Assembly: GCA_019828595.1 (NCBI GenBank)
Contig: JAHQRK010000001.1
Coordinates: 4,588,001 to 4,652,000 of the forward strand
Length of the DNA stretch: 64,000 nt
Direction of reading: 5' to 3'
Source of the DNA: Aphanomyces cochlioides
Lineage: Eukaryota; Oomycota; Saprolegniomycetes; Saprolegniales; Verrucalvaceae
The first letter of the stretch is position 1, and each line of letters opens with the position of its first letter. Of the stretch, positions 33,610-45,531 are shown one piece after another. A model generated the notes under the pieces. It ran no database searches. It was not told the DNA's origin and saw only the letters and a program-made list of their open reading frames with translations. The translations under genes were made by a program, and so were the position numbers.

Positions 33610-34853
33610 TTCAAATTTATTATCCCTGAAGTTCTACTTTGTAGAATTTCTGAATGTGTCTAGCGCGAGGAAAACCCATCGGAATTTCCTGTAAGTCGCG
33701 CGGCATTCTGGCGGTACATTTATCTCGCTCTGATGAATCGAAAGACGACACATTTGAAGGTCTCCGGTTTCGAGGAGTTGGACTATCGCCACGTGGATGC
33801 TTGAGTCGATGCGTTGGTATCTTAAGAAAATTGAAGTTGAAGGGAAATCGGAAAAATATAATTCAATCGAATGAAAATCGAGCGACAAGTTCTGGCCATA
33901 CCTATTTAAATTGACGACGAAACTGAGGCGAAGGCCTTCTCGGAGTGCGCTTAGTATTTTTGCTCCATTCTCGAATTGTCGGACAAGCTCTATGTGGAGG
34001 AGATCAACAAACATCATCAGTGTATGCACAAGCCGCTACCATACATATTTTTACTTCAAAATATCTTAGCAATGGCGGATATTTTCATTCTTCATGAATC
34101 AAAGAAATGTAGGCATGTCCGCTCATTTAAAACGTGTTTCTCTGATATGGCTTTCGTGTTGTGCTTTGGACGTTGCTTGTGTGGAAGGTTCATTGGAATG
34201 ATTTACTTGCATGAGGAGTTTCACATGTACAGGCATTTCACGACGTATTAATGTATAATAGTTATCGCTTTCAGTCGAGACTCATTGACCATTCCATTCG
34301 CAATAAAAGGCCATCTATAAATTGAACTCATCGCAGCCATTTAACACAACATTTTCAAGCGAATATTACGATACGAACGTCATCTTGACTTTGATTTGTC
34401 ATGAATAATAATGACTTCATGGGTGGCGAATGACATAAAAGCACGACACATTTCGACTACAATTGATGGCACAACACATGAAGTCTTGTGAAGAGTTATG
34501 GCACATCCCAATACTTTGGTGATATACCTGGTAATATGTTGCACGAATATCTTGAAGCCATATAGTCGAAGAATCACATGCAACACATATCGTTGATACT
34601 TTATAATAACCACAAGGACCTCAAGTATAAACTTGTTCGTGGGTGAGCACAACGAAGGAATGGTTTGCTCACAAAACGTGACGAAGGTGTTCAACAAAAT
34701 TCTTTAAGTTCCTCCAATTATGGTCTCATCGATAGGGTGTGAATTCTAGGAAATACCCCTGGACAGGGTGTCGACGAATTTCATTTCGATACAAGAAGAA
34801 TGGAACGACAGCCAACAGCTCAGTCATGCGAACTAAATACATCCGAGGAAGAA
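33610..34853. repeat. Unit S, left-arm copy
   Basis: Repeat-rich flank between the inner R copy and the promoter. It matches 28138-28800, 61180-61370 and 63290-63990 in parts (for example AATTCAATCGAATGAAAATC, GTATAATAGTTATC, CATGAATAATAATGAC). Its mirrored copy is 35988-37229. Short frames inside are not conserved between copies. Confidence 0.65.
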
Positions 34854-35092
34854 CGGTGTATCGAATGGGAAGGTCGTATCAGAGAAATATTGCATAGTTA
34901 TCTGGATATGCAGAGAATTTTCATTTTGAGCACAAATATCATCCATACTGGCGATCCTAAGTATGATGGCGTCGTGAGCGATATCAACATTCAACATAAA
35001 TTGTAGATTCTTAAATTGATTAATCATTGATAAATATGAATACTGGACCAAGACGCTCTTGACCTCAGTGAATGTCATAAATATACTTCTCC
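34854..35092 (+). repeat. Repeat R, inner left copy
   Basis: See 28821-29059: one base difference (T for C near 35002) across 239 bp, then abrupt divergence at both ends. It lies about 300 bp from the palindrome loop. Confidence 0.85.
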
Positions 35093-35394
35093 TTTCGATG
35101 AACTCCATTGGTATGATGATGATTCTTCTTAGACACTCGAAGTCACGAGATAACTACTAATCTTACACGTAATTACATCGTGAAATACCTATAATAAGCG
35201 TGAAGCACTTTATGCAAGTAAATCATTCTACGTAACCTTTCACAATGAATTTCCAAAGCGAAACAAGAAAGCTCTACTAACGTTAGTTAGTACCAGACAA
35301 GCACATTTTGAATTTACCGGTATAAGAATCACATGTTAATTCATGTTGCCTTGAGTCATGATGAATGACAATATCCGTGATAGCTAATATACTT

Positions 35395-35446
35395 GGCCAC
35401 CCTGGACTTATTAGTACACGCCACAACCATAGATATTTGTACACAC
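35395..35446. other. Loop of the giant palindrome
   Basis: 52 bp of unique sequence between GCTAATATACTT and AAGTATATTAGC. It has no self-complementarity that would suggest a continued hairpin. Confidence 0.85.
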
Positions 35447-35748
35447 AAGTATATTAGCTATCACGGATATTGTCATTCATCATGACTCAAGGCAACATGA
35501 ATTAACATGTGATTCTTATACCGGTAAATTCAAAATGTGCTTGTCTGGTACTAACTAACGTTAGTAGAGCTTTCTTGTTTCGCTTTGGAAATTCATTGTG
35601 AAAGGTTACGTAGAATGATTTACTTGCATAAAGTGCTTCACGCTTATTATAGGTATTTCACGATGTAATTACGTGTAAGATTAGTAGTTATCTCGTGACT
35701 TCGAGTGTCTAAGAAGAATCATCATCATACCAATGGAGTTCATCGAAA

Positions 35749-37229
35749 GGAGAAGTATATTTATGACATTCACTGAGGTCAAGAGCGTCTTGGTCCAGTA
35801 TTCATATTTATCAATGATTAATCAATTTAAGAATCTACGATTTATGTTGAATGTTGATATCGCTCACGACGCCATCATACTTAGGATCGCCAGTATGGAT
35901 GATATTTGTGCTCAAAATGAAAATTCTCTGCATATCCAGATAACTATGCAATATTTCTCTGATACGACCTTCCCATTCGATACACCGTTCTTCCTCGGAT
36001 GTATTTAGTTCGCATGACTGAGCTGTTGGCTGTCGTTCCATTCTTCTTGTATCGAAATGAAATTCGTCGACACCCTGTCCAGGGGTATTTCCTAGAATTC
36101 ACACCCTATCGATGAGACCATAATTGGAGGAACTTAAAGAATTTTGTTGAACACCTTCGTCACGTTTTGTGAGCAAACCATTCCTTCGTTGTGCTCACCC
36201 ACGAACAAGTTTATACTTGAGGTCCTTGTGGTTATTATAAAGTATCAACGATATGTGTTGCATGTGATTCTTCGACTATATGGCTTCAAGATATTCGTGC
36301 AACATATTACCAGGTATATCACCAAAGTATTGGGATGTGCCATAACTCTTCACAAGACTTCATGTGTTGTGCCATCAATTGTAGTCGAAATGTGTCGTGC
36401 TTTTATGTCATTCGCCACCCATGAAGTCATTATTATTCATGACAAATCAAAGTCAAGATGACGTTCGTATCGTAATATTCGCTTGAAAATGTTGTGTTAA
36501 ATGGCTGCGATGAGTTCAATTTATAGATGGCCTTTTATTGCGAATGGAATGGTCAATGAGTCTCGACTGAAAGCGATAACTATTATACATTAATACGTCG
36601 TGAAATGCCTGTACATGTGAAACTCCTCATGCAAGTAAATCATTCCAATGAACCTTCCACACAAGCAACGTCCAAAGCACAACACGAAAGCATATCAGAG
36701 AAACACGTTTTAAATGAGCGGACATGCCTACATTTCTTTGATTCATGAAGAATGAAAATATCCGCCATTGCTAAGATATTTTGAAGTAAAAATATGTATG
36801 GTAGCGGCTTGTGCATACACTGATGATGTTTGTTGATCTCCTCCACATAGAGCTTGTCCGACAATTCGAGAATGGAGCAAAAATACTAAGCGCACTCCGA
36901 GAAGCCTTCGCCTCAGTTTCGTCGTCAATTTAAATAGGTATGGCCAGAACTTGTCGCTCGATTTTCATTCGATTGAATTATATTTTTCCGATTTCCCTTC
37001 AACTTCAATTTTCTTAAGATACCAACGCATCGACTCAAGCATCCACGTGGCGATAGTCCAACTCCTCGAAACCGGAGACCTTCAAATGTGTCGTCTTTCG
37101 ATTCATCAGAGCGAGATAAATGTACCGCCAGAATGCCGCGCGACTTACAGGAAATTCCGATGGGTTTTCCTCGCGCTAGACACATTCAGAAATTCTACAA
37201 AGTAGAACTTCAGGGATAATAAATTTGAA
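35749..37229. repeat. Repeat R and unit S, right-arm copies
   Basis: Mirror image of 33610-35092. R spans 35749-35987, S the remainder. No coding sequence supported. Confidence 0.7.
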
Positions 37230-37541
37230 ATGGCATTACACAATGGAGTCGTGACATGTGCGCAAACTTCGTCAAGTGCCATGACTTCGGCTTGGAGTAG
37301 ACGACAACCGGATTTTCACAGTGGTGAAAGGACACTCCAAAGCCCCATCGTGGCATCCTCCACTAACTCTGGGTCCAGGGTGGCCAAACGAAGCATCATG
37401 GTCATCTATCTGTGGAAGTCAAAATGGTTGATCATCGAGAGATTACGTACCAAAAACAAAATGGGCGAGTCATTTGAAGCTTTTGCAGAGGGGGGTAAGC
37501 ACACTCTTGCCGACTTTCAAATCCAAAATGCTGCCAAGTGA
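37230..37541 (+). CDS. Conserved short open frame upstream of the right SxIP gene, 103 aa
   Basis: Identical protein to that of 33298-33609. The same caution applies: the useful comparison is with the diverged 49274-49470 copy, not with its own mirror image. Confidence 0.4.
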   Translation: MALHNGVVTCAQTSSSAMTSAWSRRQPDFHSGERTLQSPIVASSTNSGSRVAKRSIMVIYLWKSKWLIIERLRTKNKMGESFEAFAEGGKHTLADFQIQNAAK

Positions 37542-38033
37542 ATGACACAACTGCTCGTCCTCCACCCTCGCGCGCTTCCTCTGGCCGAGCATACCCGCAT
37601 CCTGGTAACTACCGTCCGACCAGCAAGCATCCTGAAGCGGTCCAGGAAAGCCATATATCGGACGAAGATGGAATCAAAGGGGGGGGGCACATATAGAGGG
37701 AGGCCGGCTCTTGACACTGTTTTCAGGTGTGCTGTGGAGGACAATGTGAGAGAGAAGAGCAAGAAGACCGCAGGGAGTGTCGGTCAGACGTACAGTATCT
37801 GAAAAGACGTTGTAGAGCACACCATGTCAGGGGTCACATCACGAGTCGACCAGACTTCAACGCGCATGTGCTGGCAGCGCCATCAACTGGAGGATTGTCA
37901 TGGACACCGAATATTTACCGGCAATCCATGGATAGAATGTCTCACGCATACAAATTCTTGTTTCATCCGGTAAATAACCGGATAAGAATTTGTTCTTGAC
38001 ACAATCTTTCAAGAACATCACGGCGACCACCAT

Positions 38034-41000
38034 ATGTCCACGACTTCCGACAAGCCCAGAAGCCGCCTTCCCCGACTCCGCAAGGTGCCCGGCCTGACTG
38101 CGTCTAGTCAAAATGCTTTTCATTCAAACAACTCGATCCACGGCCCAACTTCTGTACACAGCGGGTCAACATCCTTGGCACCGACAAGAAACTTCCACAA
38201 AAGCAGAATTCCAAGGCTGCCTACGACGACATTATTCGCAACATCGAGTCGAATGATTTCACCACCACGCGACCTGATGACTGAAACCTTGCCACGCATG
38301 CCTTCCACTTCCAGTGCTTCCAACAAGCCGACAAGCCGAATCCCTCGACTCCGGGATCGACACTACGTGTGCATGAATGCAATCAAAACGCACGCGAGCC
38401 AATTGTGTCGACGAATAGTTCTCTTTACAGCGTATCGACATCCGTGGCATCGACCACCAGCAGCGCGATCGACAAGATCAAGAGTAAAATACCAAGACGA
38501 CGCGCGACAACCTTATCATTGAATCAAAACAATACGCCCTACATCCCTACGGCCGACAGCTTGACTACGAATATTTTATCCATGACCAAAGGACCTCCGA
38601 CAATCAACTCGACCAAGCCATGTCTCGAGCCTGTGATGACGACACAGGACTACTCATCAACAGTCGAACTCCCCACCGTCGATAACACGTCCGACAGCGC
38701 ACCTCATCCAGTGACTCCAATTGTCGAACACAATATGGAATTTGCCAACGAGCTCAACTCGTTCGCGGAGTCACTCTTCAAAAGTTTCGACGAGTTTGAG
38801 GAAAATCAGCGCAAGCGATTTGAAGAATTCTCTCCCTCATGCAGCACCACACCAAGCGACGCGTGTGCCTTCGATGAATCTCCGCTCACCGCGCTCGAAG
38901 GTGAAATTCGTCAACTCAAGAACCAAGTGGCCGTCCTTGAAATGGATAAAGCCGACCTCATCAAGCAACTCGAGATTGCGAATCAGCACTGTAGCGCTTT
39001 GCAACGTCGAATCATCTCCTTTCAGCGCAACGACATACAGTCGTCGACATGCCAGGATCAATCATTCGATTGTGTATCAGAAGCTGAAGACGCCCAAGCC
39101 AAAACAACAGTGGTAGACGACCATCTTGTGGCACTTCAACGGCTGAGCAAAGAATCTCGACGATTCATCGACGAAATGAATGGGACTCTGGGTCGCTCAC
39201 AAGAGGTTAACCTGGACAATGCCGCCAAAATGAACTCCATTTCCTGCACACTTGCATCAATCCATGAGCACCTTGACGACAACCGTCCAATGCAAATCAA
39301 TAGTTTCTGTCAAAAGTCTGCCTTCGAGAATGGTCAAGTACAAGTTGAAGATGCGCACTCTAAAACAACAGTGGTAGACGACCATCTTGTGGCACTTCAA
39401 CGGCTGAGCAAAGAATCTCGACGATTCATCGACGAAATGAATGAGACTCTGTTCCAGTCGGATCAAGCAACTCACAACGTTCTAACTTGTGACGACACGC
39501 ACCTGTGTTTCGGGAACGATCGAAATATATCCGTCGCCAACGATTTGCTCCAGGCACCGCTCGAGCCAAAACCCAATCATGCTGACACAGCACCAAGACA
39601 CACGGGTCAAAGTTGGCCTTTGGCTGCGCAGCCGCAAGAAATTATTGACAACGACTGTGTTGCCAACATGACATCTATTTCTGCTGAACTGGAGCCTGTG
39701 AATCAACCATTCGACGATGCGAATCAAATGCCAACCACGTTTTGCACTGCACAGACCGACCTCGAAGATGTGAATCATGACTGGCTTGACGCGATGTATG
39801 CTTCCAACGATCAAATCATATCGATCATCTGTGAGTTTCTTCAGGCACCACTGGAACAAAAGCCTGAAAGTGAGGACACAACGACAACGATTACAGATAG
39901 GGATCCAATATCGAATTGCTCCACGATGGATATGACGACAACTAGCCCGAAACAACGAACGTTAAATTTGTCTGCAGACTCCGTGAACTCTCCATCTGCA
40001 TCGCTCTTGTCCTCGATGGAGCCAAGTCAATTTCTATCAATTCCACCAACTGCCCAGACTTGTGATAGCACAGAGACTTCATCTGTGGCAACAACTTGTT
40101 CTGGCATCGATTGCCTTGCAACGACGTGTGTCGCGATGTCTCCAACCCGTGTTTCCGTGCAAGTAAATGAAAATGTGAACACTGCCGAGACGAATGACCA
40201 GGACGACTCACGTTCAATGGAAGCCGATTCCACGGAGTGTTTAAACAATCTTGTTTCACAAGTCTATGACGCATGGATATCCGACAGTTTTCAATACACC
40301 AGCCTGTATTCTCACTCAGCCATTATGCGGGGTGAAGGTCATGCCCAGGACTTGTTGGAAAAATCTTTTGGAACTCGATTCACATCCAAGAATAGTGACG
40401 CTGTCGTGCATATTGCACAAGATGATACGCCATGTCGAGAGCCAAGTGCCACAATTATCGGAGACAACACTCCATCGACATCGCTCTTCTCATCCCCTCG
40501 CTCGATGGAACCACATCCGTGTATCTCTTTCGCACCGATCGATCAGTCTTGTGAGGAAATGCAGAGTCCATCTATCGCGACAACTTGCCCTGACATCAAC
40601 GTGGACCGCCTTGCAGCCATGTGTTCCACGATATCTCGAGGCTGTGCTTCAGCGGAGATGGATGAAAATGTAGCCATTGCTGACCCAAACTACCTTGAAG
40701 ACTCATTTTCCATCGAACCTGATGAGAAAGAAAATGTAGTCCTTGCTGACCCAAATTACCTGGAACGCTCATTTACTATCGACACCAAAGACAATACAGA
40801 CAAAGACAACACAGTCATGGAAGCCGATCCCACCCATGTTTTGAACGTCGCAGGTATTATTGAGCATGACATTGAGCAGTGTCGAGTGACAACTGCAGTG
40901 ATTTCGGAAAACCGCGAGGACACAGGTCTGCATTCACGCTCTAAAATCCTACATGAAGATGACTATGACTTCTTGGACACATCGTTCGAAATTCAATCTC

Positions 41001-41734
41001 CATCCAAGTCTATTCTGTATGCAACAAGCATGGCAAACGAAGAATATCCGTCACGAAAGGCAAATACTATGACTCCAAAAATCAATAAATGCCTGCAATT
41101 TCCTCAGTCAATAAAGGAAAACGACAAGCACGACTTTTTGGAAACATCCTTTGAGATTGAAGCACCAAACATGACTATTTTCGCAACAGAGGAAATGCCG
41201 TCACGAACGACAACGGCTAAGATTCCTAAAAACCACACAAGCTTGCCAACTCCGTCGAACGTCATGGACGAGCAGGACTTCTTGGAACTATCGTTTGAAC
41301 TTGCACCCCGTGACATCGCAGTGGATTCAACGATGGATAGCAGTGCGTCTCAGGTGCCAAGGGAGTCAATATGTGAAGACCGTCGTATCTCATATTTGAA
41401 TGAAAATCACCAAGTCAATCACAAAGCAATCAACGACAGCAACTACTTGGACAAAGTGTGTGCCATCGCAGCAACTTCCGACAAGATTCCTCCTACTGCC
41501 AATTTGGCAAAAATGGAAGAGCTACGGCAAGCATCCAATGCTTGGGTTGAGCAAGACACATTCGATACTGAGTCACAACTATACTCAACTAGCCCGATGG
41601 ATGAAGAAATAAATTGCAGCAAATACATCAAGGAGACACTGTCCACGCAACAATACAACTGTCGCATGGACTTGGATACGCATGCCAATTTGGATTTTCA
41701 TTTGTTCATGAGACGACTTGGAGTGCAAGTCTAA
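38034..41734 (+). pseudogene. SxIP-motif gene, right-arm copy with a 1-bp frameshift
   Basis: Mirror copy of 29103-32804. One C is missing in CTCGACTCC(C)GGGATC near 38352, so the frame from the ATG at 38034 closes at 38522 after 162 codons. The rest (38369-41734) stays open in the second frame. A handful of substitutions are seen (for example Arg/Gln and Phe/Tyr changes). The first two SRIP motifs precede the break and SKIP follows it. This may be a true inactivating mutation or a homopolymer error. Confidence 0.8.
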
Positions 41735-41990
41735 GAAAGAATGATCATGAACAGTGTGCCGATGGAATGCATCGAATGGAGAAGTATATTTATGACATTC
41801 ACTGAGGTCAAGAGCGTCTTGGTCCAGTATTCATATTTATCAATGATTAATCAATTTAAGAATCTACGATTTATGTTGAATGTTGATATCGCTCACGACG
41901 CCATCATACTTAGGATCGCCAGTATGGATGATATTTGTGCTCAAAATGAAAATTCTCTGCATATCCAGATAACTATGCAATATTTCTCTG

Positions 41991-42590
41991 GTACGTAATG
42001 AGCTCACGCTTAGTCTGCAGTCGTAATGTGCTGTCTAATATACAGACGTCGCATGAAGCCATGTGTCCTTTGCTGATCTGGACGATCTCGTCGACGACCA
42101 TTATGTTAGATCACGACGGTAACGATGGTAAAGTAGACAGCGTCGTAAAACCTGCCAATGTGTCTCGTTTCCAGTATTCCTACTCGCGCCGTGAGGACAG
42201 ACGTCGGGGAGACGCTCCATGCCTTTCAGTTTGATATACGCTGATGGCAATCACGATCCAAATCAACAACAGCATCGAGACGAAACCCTTGAGTGGCCAC
42301 TAGCGGGCGACAAATTTGCAGGTAAACCACAGCGATGTCGCGTCGGTATTATGGAGGAAACCGATGAGTCGGATATCGCTGGTGTAGAACCCGCGTCTGT
42401 GGAGTGTCGTCACTCCAAGTATGTTCTGTTTTGGCCTTCGTCAAAGTCTCCCAGTTCCATCGAGAGAACAGCCCTACTGCGACGGTCGTGCCTTGAACCA
42501 AGTATGGGCTGGACCATCAACGCAGCCGAAGACCAGATGCATCCCATGCAATTTGAATACACAATATTTGACTGTCAGAGCCTAGTGTAG
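41991..42590. other. Unique DNA right of the palindrome, with repeat X
   Basis: 42219-42590 is an open frame of 123 codons without a recognised domain. Its second half (42415-42510) is repeat X, also seen at 43238-43335 and, reversed, at 17880-17975. Confidence 0.4.
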
Positions 42591-43210
42591 CATGTCCAGA
42601 GGCGGAGCGGGCGCCACCTGGAAGCAGTGAATGCCCTGGATGCCGTGATGTCATGTTGGACTCGAGGATGAATTTGATCCAATGGTCGATCGTTTCTAGG
42701 CATAAATACGCGTTTAACCAATCCGTGTAGAATTTGGGTGGTATTTAGATCCAATCATAGTGGAATATATTTGATCTTGAATAACGTATGTCTGAACGGA
42801 CATCTAAGATGGAACATTCGGTTTTGTCCGTCTGGACATATACATCACGGTACTATTTGCCGTGTTTCATTGGCGTAATCGACATAGAAAGGACGGCGAG
42901 GTGTCGGTTCCGCCAATGAAACACGGCGTTTATTGCCGTGATGTATATGTCCAGACGGACAAAACAGAATGTTCCATCTTAGATGTCCATTCAGACATAC
43001 GTTATTCAAGATGAAATGTATTCCACTATGATTGGTTCCAAATTATAACCAAATACCACAGCGATTGGTTGATTCTTCATTTATAGATAGAAACGACTAA
43101 CCATTGGATAAAAGTCACCGCGATGTCCATCCAAACGACCTCGACACGACGGCGTCCTGGACTTGCACTGCTTCCAGGTGCCGCCTGCTCCGTCTCGAAA
43201 CATGTTCGTC
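42591..43210. mobile_element. Palindromic foldback MITE, about 0.62 kb
   Basis: Two arms of about 300 bp pair across a short centre near 42885-42900. The inner 150 bp of each arm are nearly perfect: AATAACGTATGTCTGAA(C/T)GGA, GATGGAACATTC, GTCCGTCTGGACATATACAT, CCGTGTTTCATTGGCG. The outer parts are more diverged (CACCTGGAAGCAGTG on both). No coding capacity. Related halves are at 18001-18336 and 23086-23228. Confidence 0.85.
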
Positions 43211-43863
43211 TACGCACTAGCCGTCAGATGCCATGTATTCCAAGCGTGTACTGTGTTGGCCTTCATCTTGACACAACGTCTCCCAAGTTTGACTCGAGAG
43301 TCCATCAAGACGACTGCCCCGCTGCGACACGAGCTCGTCTACGAGCGACTGTTTTGCACGACGGGCCGTGACATGAACCATGCAATTGATTGCAGATATG
43401 ACGCTTTTCACATTGTCCATGCCGGCTGTGTGATGACGACGGTTGCTGTTCGTGTGCTGCTGCTTCTGCCTCAAAAACTTGCAACCCCATGCTGTCGATC
43501 TTGGTGTTGAGGATCATACAATGGTCTTTCCAGGCTCATTCTTGCATGGAATTGATGCAGTAGCTACAGAGTCCTCGCAGTACTTCTAGTGCACCATCAT
43601 TGAGCGATCCAGAAGAGGAACTTGATTATACGAAACGCGCCTTCCCCCGTGTCCACTGCGTTTTCAGGGCAGGGGCGACTGTTACCACCACATCGCCTAG
43701 ATGATGGGGGTGCGCTTTGCGTAGTGCTAGCGAGCGGTCATGCCGTCAATGTCCAGAAGATATCCGACTGTGCCGCTCAGCGCACAACCTGTATTCGTCG
43801 CTAGGTATATATTTAGATGCTGCGGTTGATTTCTTCATTAACGCTTGGACAAGGACGTGCAAG
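43211..43863. other. Flank of the MITE with repeat X
   Basis: Repeat X at 43238-43335 lies in the same orientation as the copy left of the MITE. Short frames (up to 115 codons) continue to 43510 but match nothing I know. They may be remains of 5' exons of the membrane-protein gene that follows; not supported. Confidence 0.35.
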
Positions 43864-45531
43864 ATGACAACGAATCGCAGCATGTCGTATCGGCCATCGC
43901 TGCCTCGGTCCAGCGTCACTGTCGCCAACTCCACAGGATCGAATCCACAGCCTGCTCACCACAAGAAGCGATTGAAGGCGGCGAAGCGTATCTTCACCAA
44001 CCTGACGACGCTCAACGCACTTGTCAGCATTGTCGTCATCGGTGCGGTGTTGATTGCTCTGGGCCTTTTCCACTACCGCGGCGTTCAAACAGAATACGCC
44101 GTTGACAGCGCGTCGTTGCAGTCGATGGGACAGAGCTGTCGTCTCTATTCCTATGGTTTGCGTCGTGTTCACAAGATGAACTTGCAGCCACGGGGGATGC
44201 AGCATGGCTAGCCGTTGGAGATGCGCTGGCTCGAGTGTGGCAGACTCCACTGTTCGTCACATCGTGTACAACCAACAAAGCTGGCTGGACAGCTCTGGTA
44301 TTCCTAGCCAGCACGACTAGTTTCCCATCGTGTCAGCCTCAAGATGCACAACTTATTGACGGCATGGCGCTCTTGGAAACCACCGTGCGGGACGGCAAGG
44401 ACTTGTTTCTTCTATCGGCGTTCACCGACGTGGCGTCGCTTCCAAGCGTGCTGTCGGTGAATTCAGATGGCTCCTCCACGATGCTTTTGGCGGATTCGAT
44501 TGACCGCCTCCTGATATCCCAAGACGGCGCCATGACGACCAAGGATCCCTTGAATGGAACAACGTGCGTCCAGACCATGCAGCCTCTTGGCACGCGGTAT
44601 GAAATCACGTCGTTCGCATCGGCCGTCGTGCTTGATCCGTCGGAAATCCTTGACGGCGGTCGGTTGTTTGTCGGTCGGCTCTCTAGGAAAGCCGTGTGTT
44701 TTGCATGGACGGTTGGCCACGACGTGCGCAACTGGCAGGAGCTGCTGGCGATCCAGCTTGTGCTTGTGCTCACCAATATGTTTTTGTTTGGAGCGGATTT
44801 CTACCTGACGAACCAAGGGCTGCATGGATTCATCGCCAAGACACCGATCCTCACGTACGACCTCACAGCCGGCACGGAGCGGCGCAAAGTTGTCTTGGCT
44901 CTCTCCTACGCCGCGGTGTCGGCGGCATTTCGAGCTGCTCCATTTTGTTTGGCACTTTGTGTCAATGGAACTCTGCAACCCAGCGGCGCATACATGGCAG
45001 AGCCTGTGCCGACAATTGCCACGCACATGTTTCCTTACTGTTTTACAGCGCAGTTGATTGTGCTCTTTGTTGTGATCGCGGACTCGTTGATCCATCGAAA
45101 GAGACATCATGGAACTTTCCTTCTCGACTTGAGCTGGACGAACACGAATGGATTTCTCGTTGCTTGTGGCGTCCCTCGATGGATCACTGGCATCTCCCTC
45201 GATGCCAGCCATGCAATCAAGATTGGCAACAAGTTGTTTGTAAAGCCAAGTCTCCAAGTCGTCTTGGGCTCCGCGCGGCCAACGTGATACCAAGTCGCAA
45301 TACGAAATCCACGACAAACATCGTGAAGATGGCGACAAAACCCCAACGATCGTGTCCGTGTATGCTCTATTGCCTTGCCTTCTTGGAGTCCACAAGTGGC
45401 TTCCGCGATGGGCGGCACCAAAACCTTTTGGCTCGATCATCATGCACGAATTTCAACCAGAGGCGACACGCTTCTTATACCAGGACATGTCATATATACA
45501 TGATCGTGGAACTTGCGTGCACCACGCCTAA
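43864..45531 (+). pseudogene. Multi-pass membrane protein gene with two frameshifts
   Basis: The start is taken at ATG 43864. The protein can be followed through three frames: 43864 to about 44130, about 44130 to 45290, and 45290 to the TAA at 45529-45531 (the last part includes KTPTIVSVYALLPCLLGVHK). Four membrane segments are clear: LNALVSIVVIGAVLIALGLF, LLAIQLVLVLTNMFLFGADF, VVLALSYAAVSAAFRAAPFC and FPYCFTAQLIVLFVVIADSL. A long extracytoplasmic-like domain lies between the first and second. It resembles large oomycete-type uncharacterised transmembrane proteins, but I cannot name a family. No intron fits either shift, so mutation or sequencing error is likely. Confidence 0.65.

Larger units (their letters stand above)
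28847..41990. repeat. Giant palindrome: two 6.55-kb arms, 52-bp loop
   Basis: Arms 28847-35394 and 35447-41990 are reverse complements; the loop is 35395-35446. Pair sums drift from 70841 at the centre to 70837 at the rim, so four net 1-bp indels separate the arms. Examples are a C run near 33151/37680, GGCC/GGC near 33935/36907 and CCC/CC near 32482/38352. Several substitutions also differ. At the outer edge both arms stop inside repeat R: the right arm ends at CTCTG (41990), where unrelated sequence starts. Confidence 0.95.

Noticed and set aside
28821..35092. R copies as LTRs of a retroelement enclosing the SxIP gene
   Set aside because: No TG...CA ends, primer-binding site, polypurine tract or polyprotein; homology to the flanks continues beyond R into S.
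34833..35108. 91-codon frame in repeat R, present in four places
   Set aside because: Three of the four copies are explained by the palindrome and recent conversion; the independent copy at 63140-63261 has a stop.
44463..45443. 326-codon minus-strand frame opposite the membrane protein gene
   Set aside because: It is Arg/His/Cys-rich with no domain, while the plus strand shows clear membrane segments; an antisense shadow.
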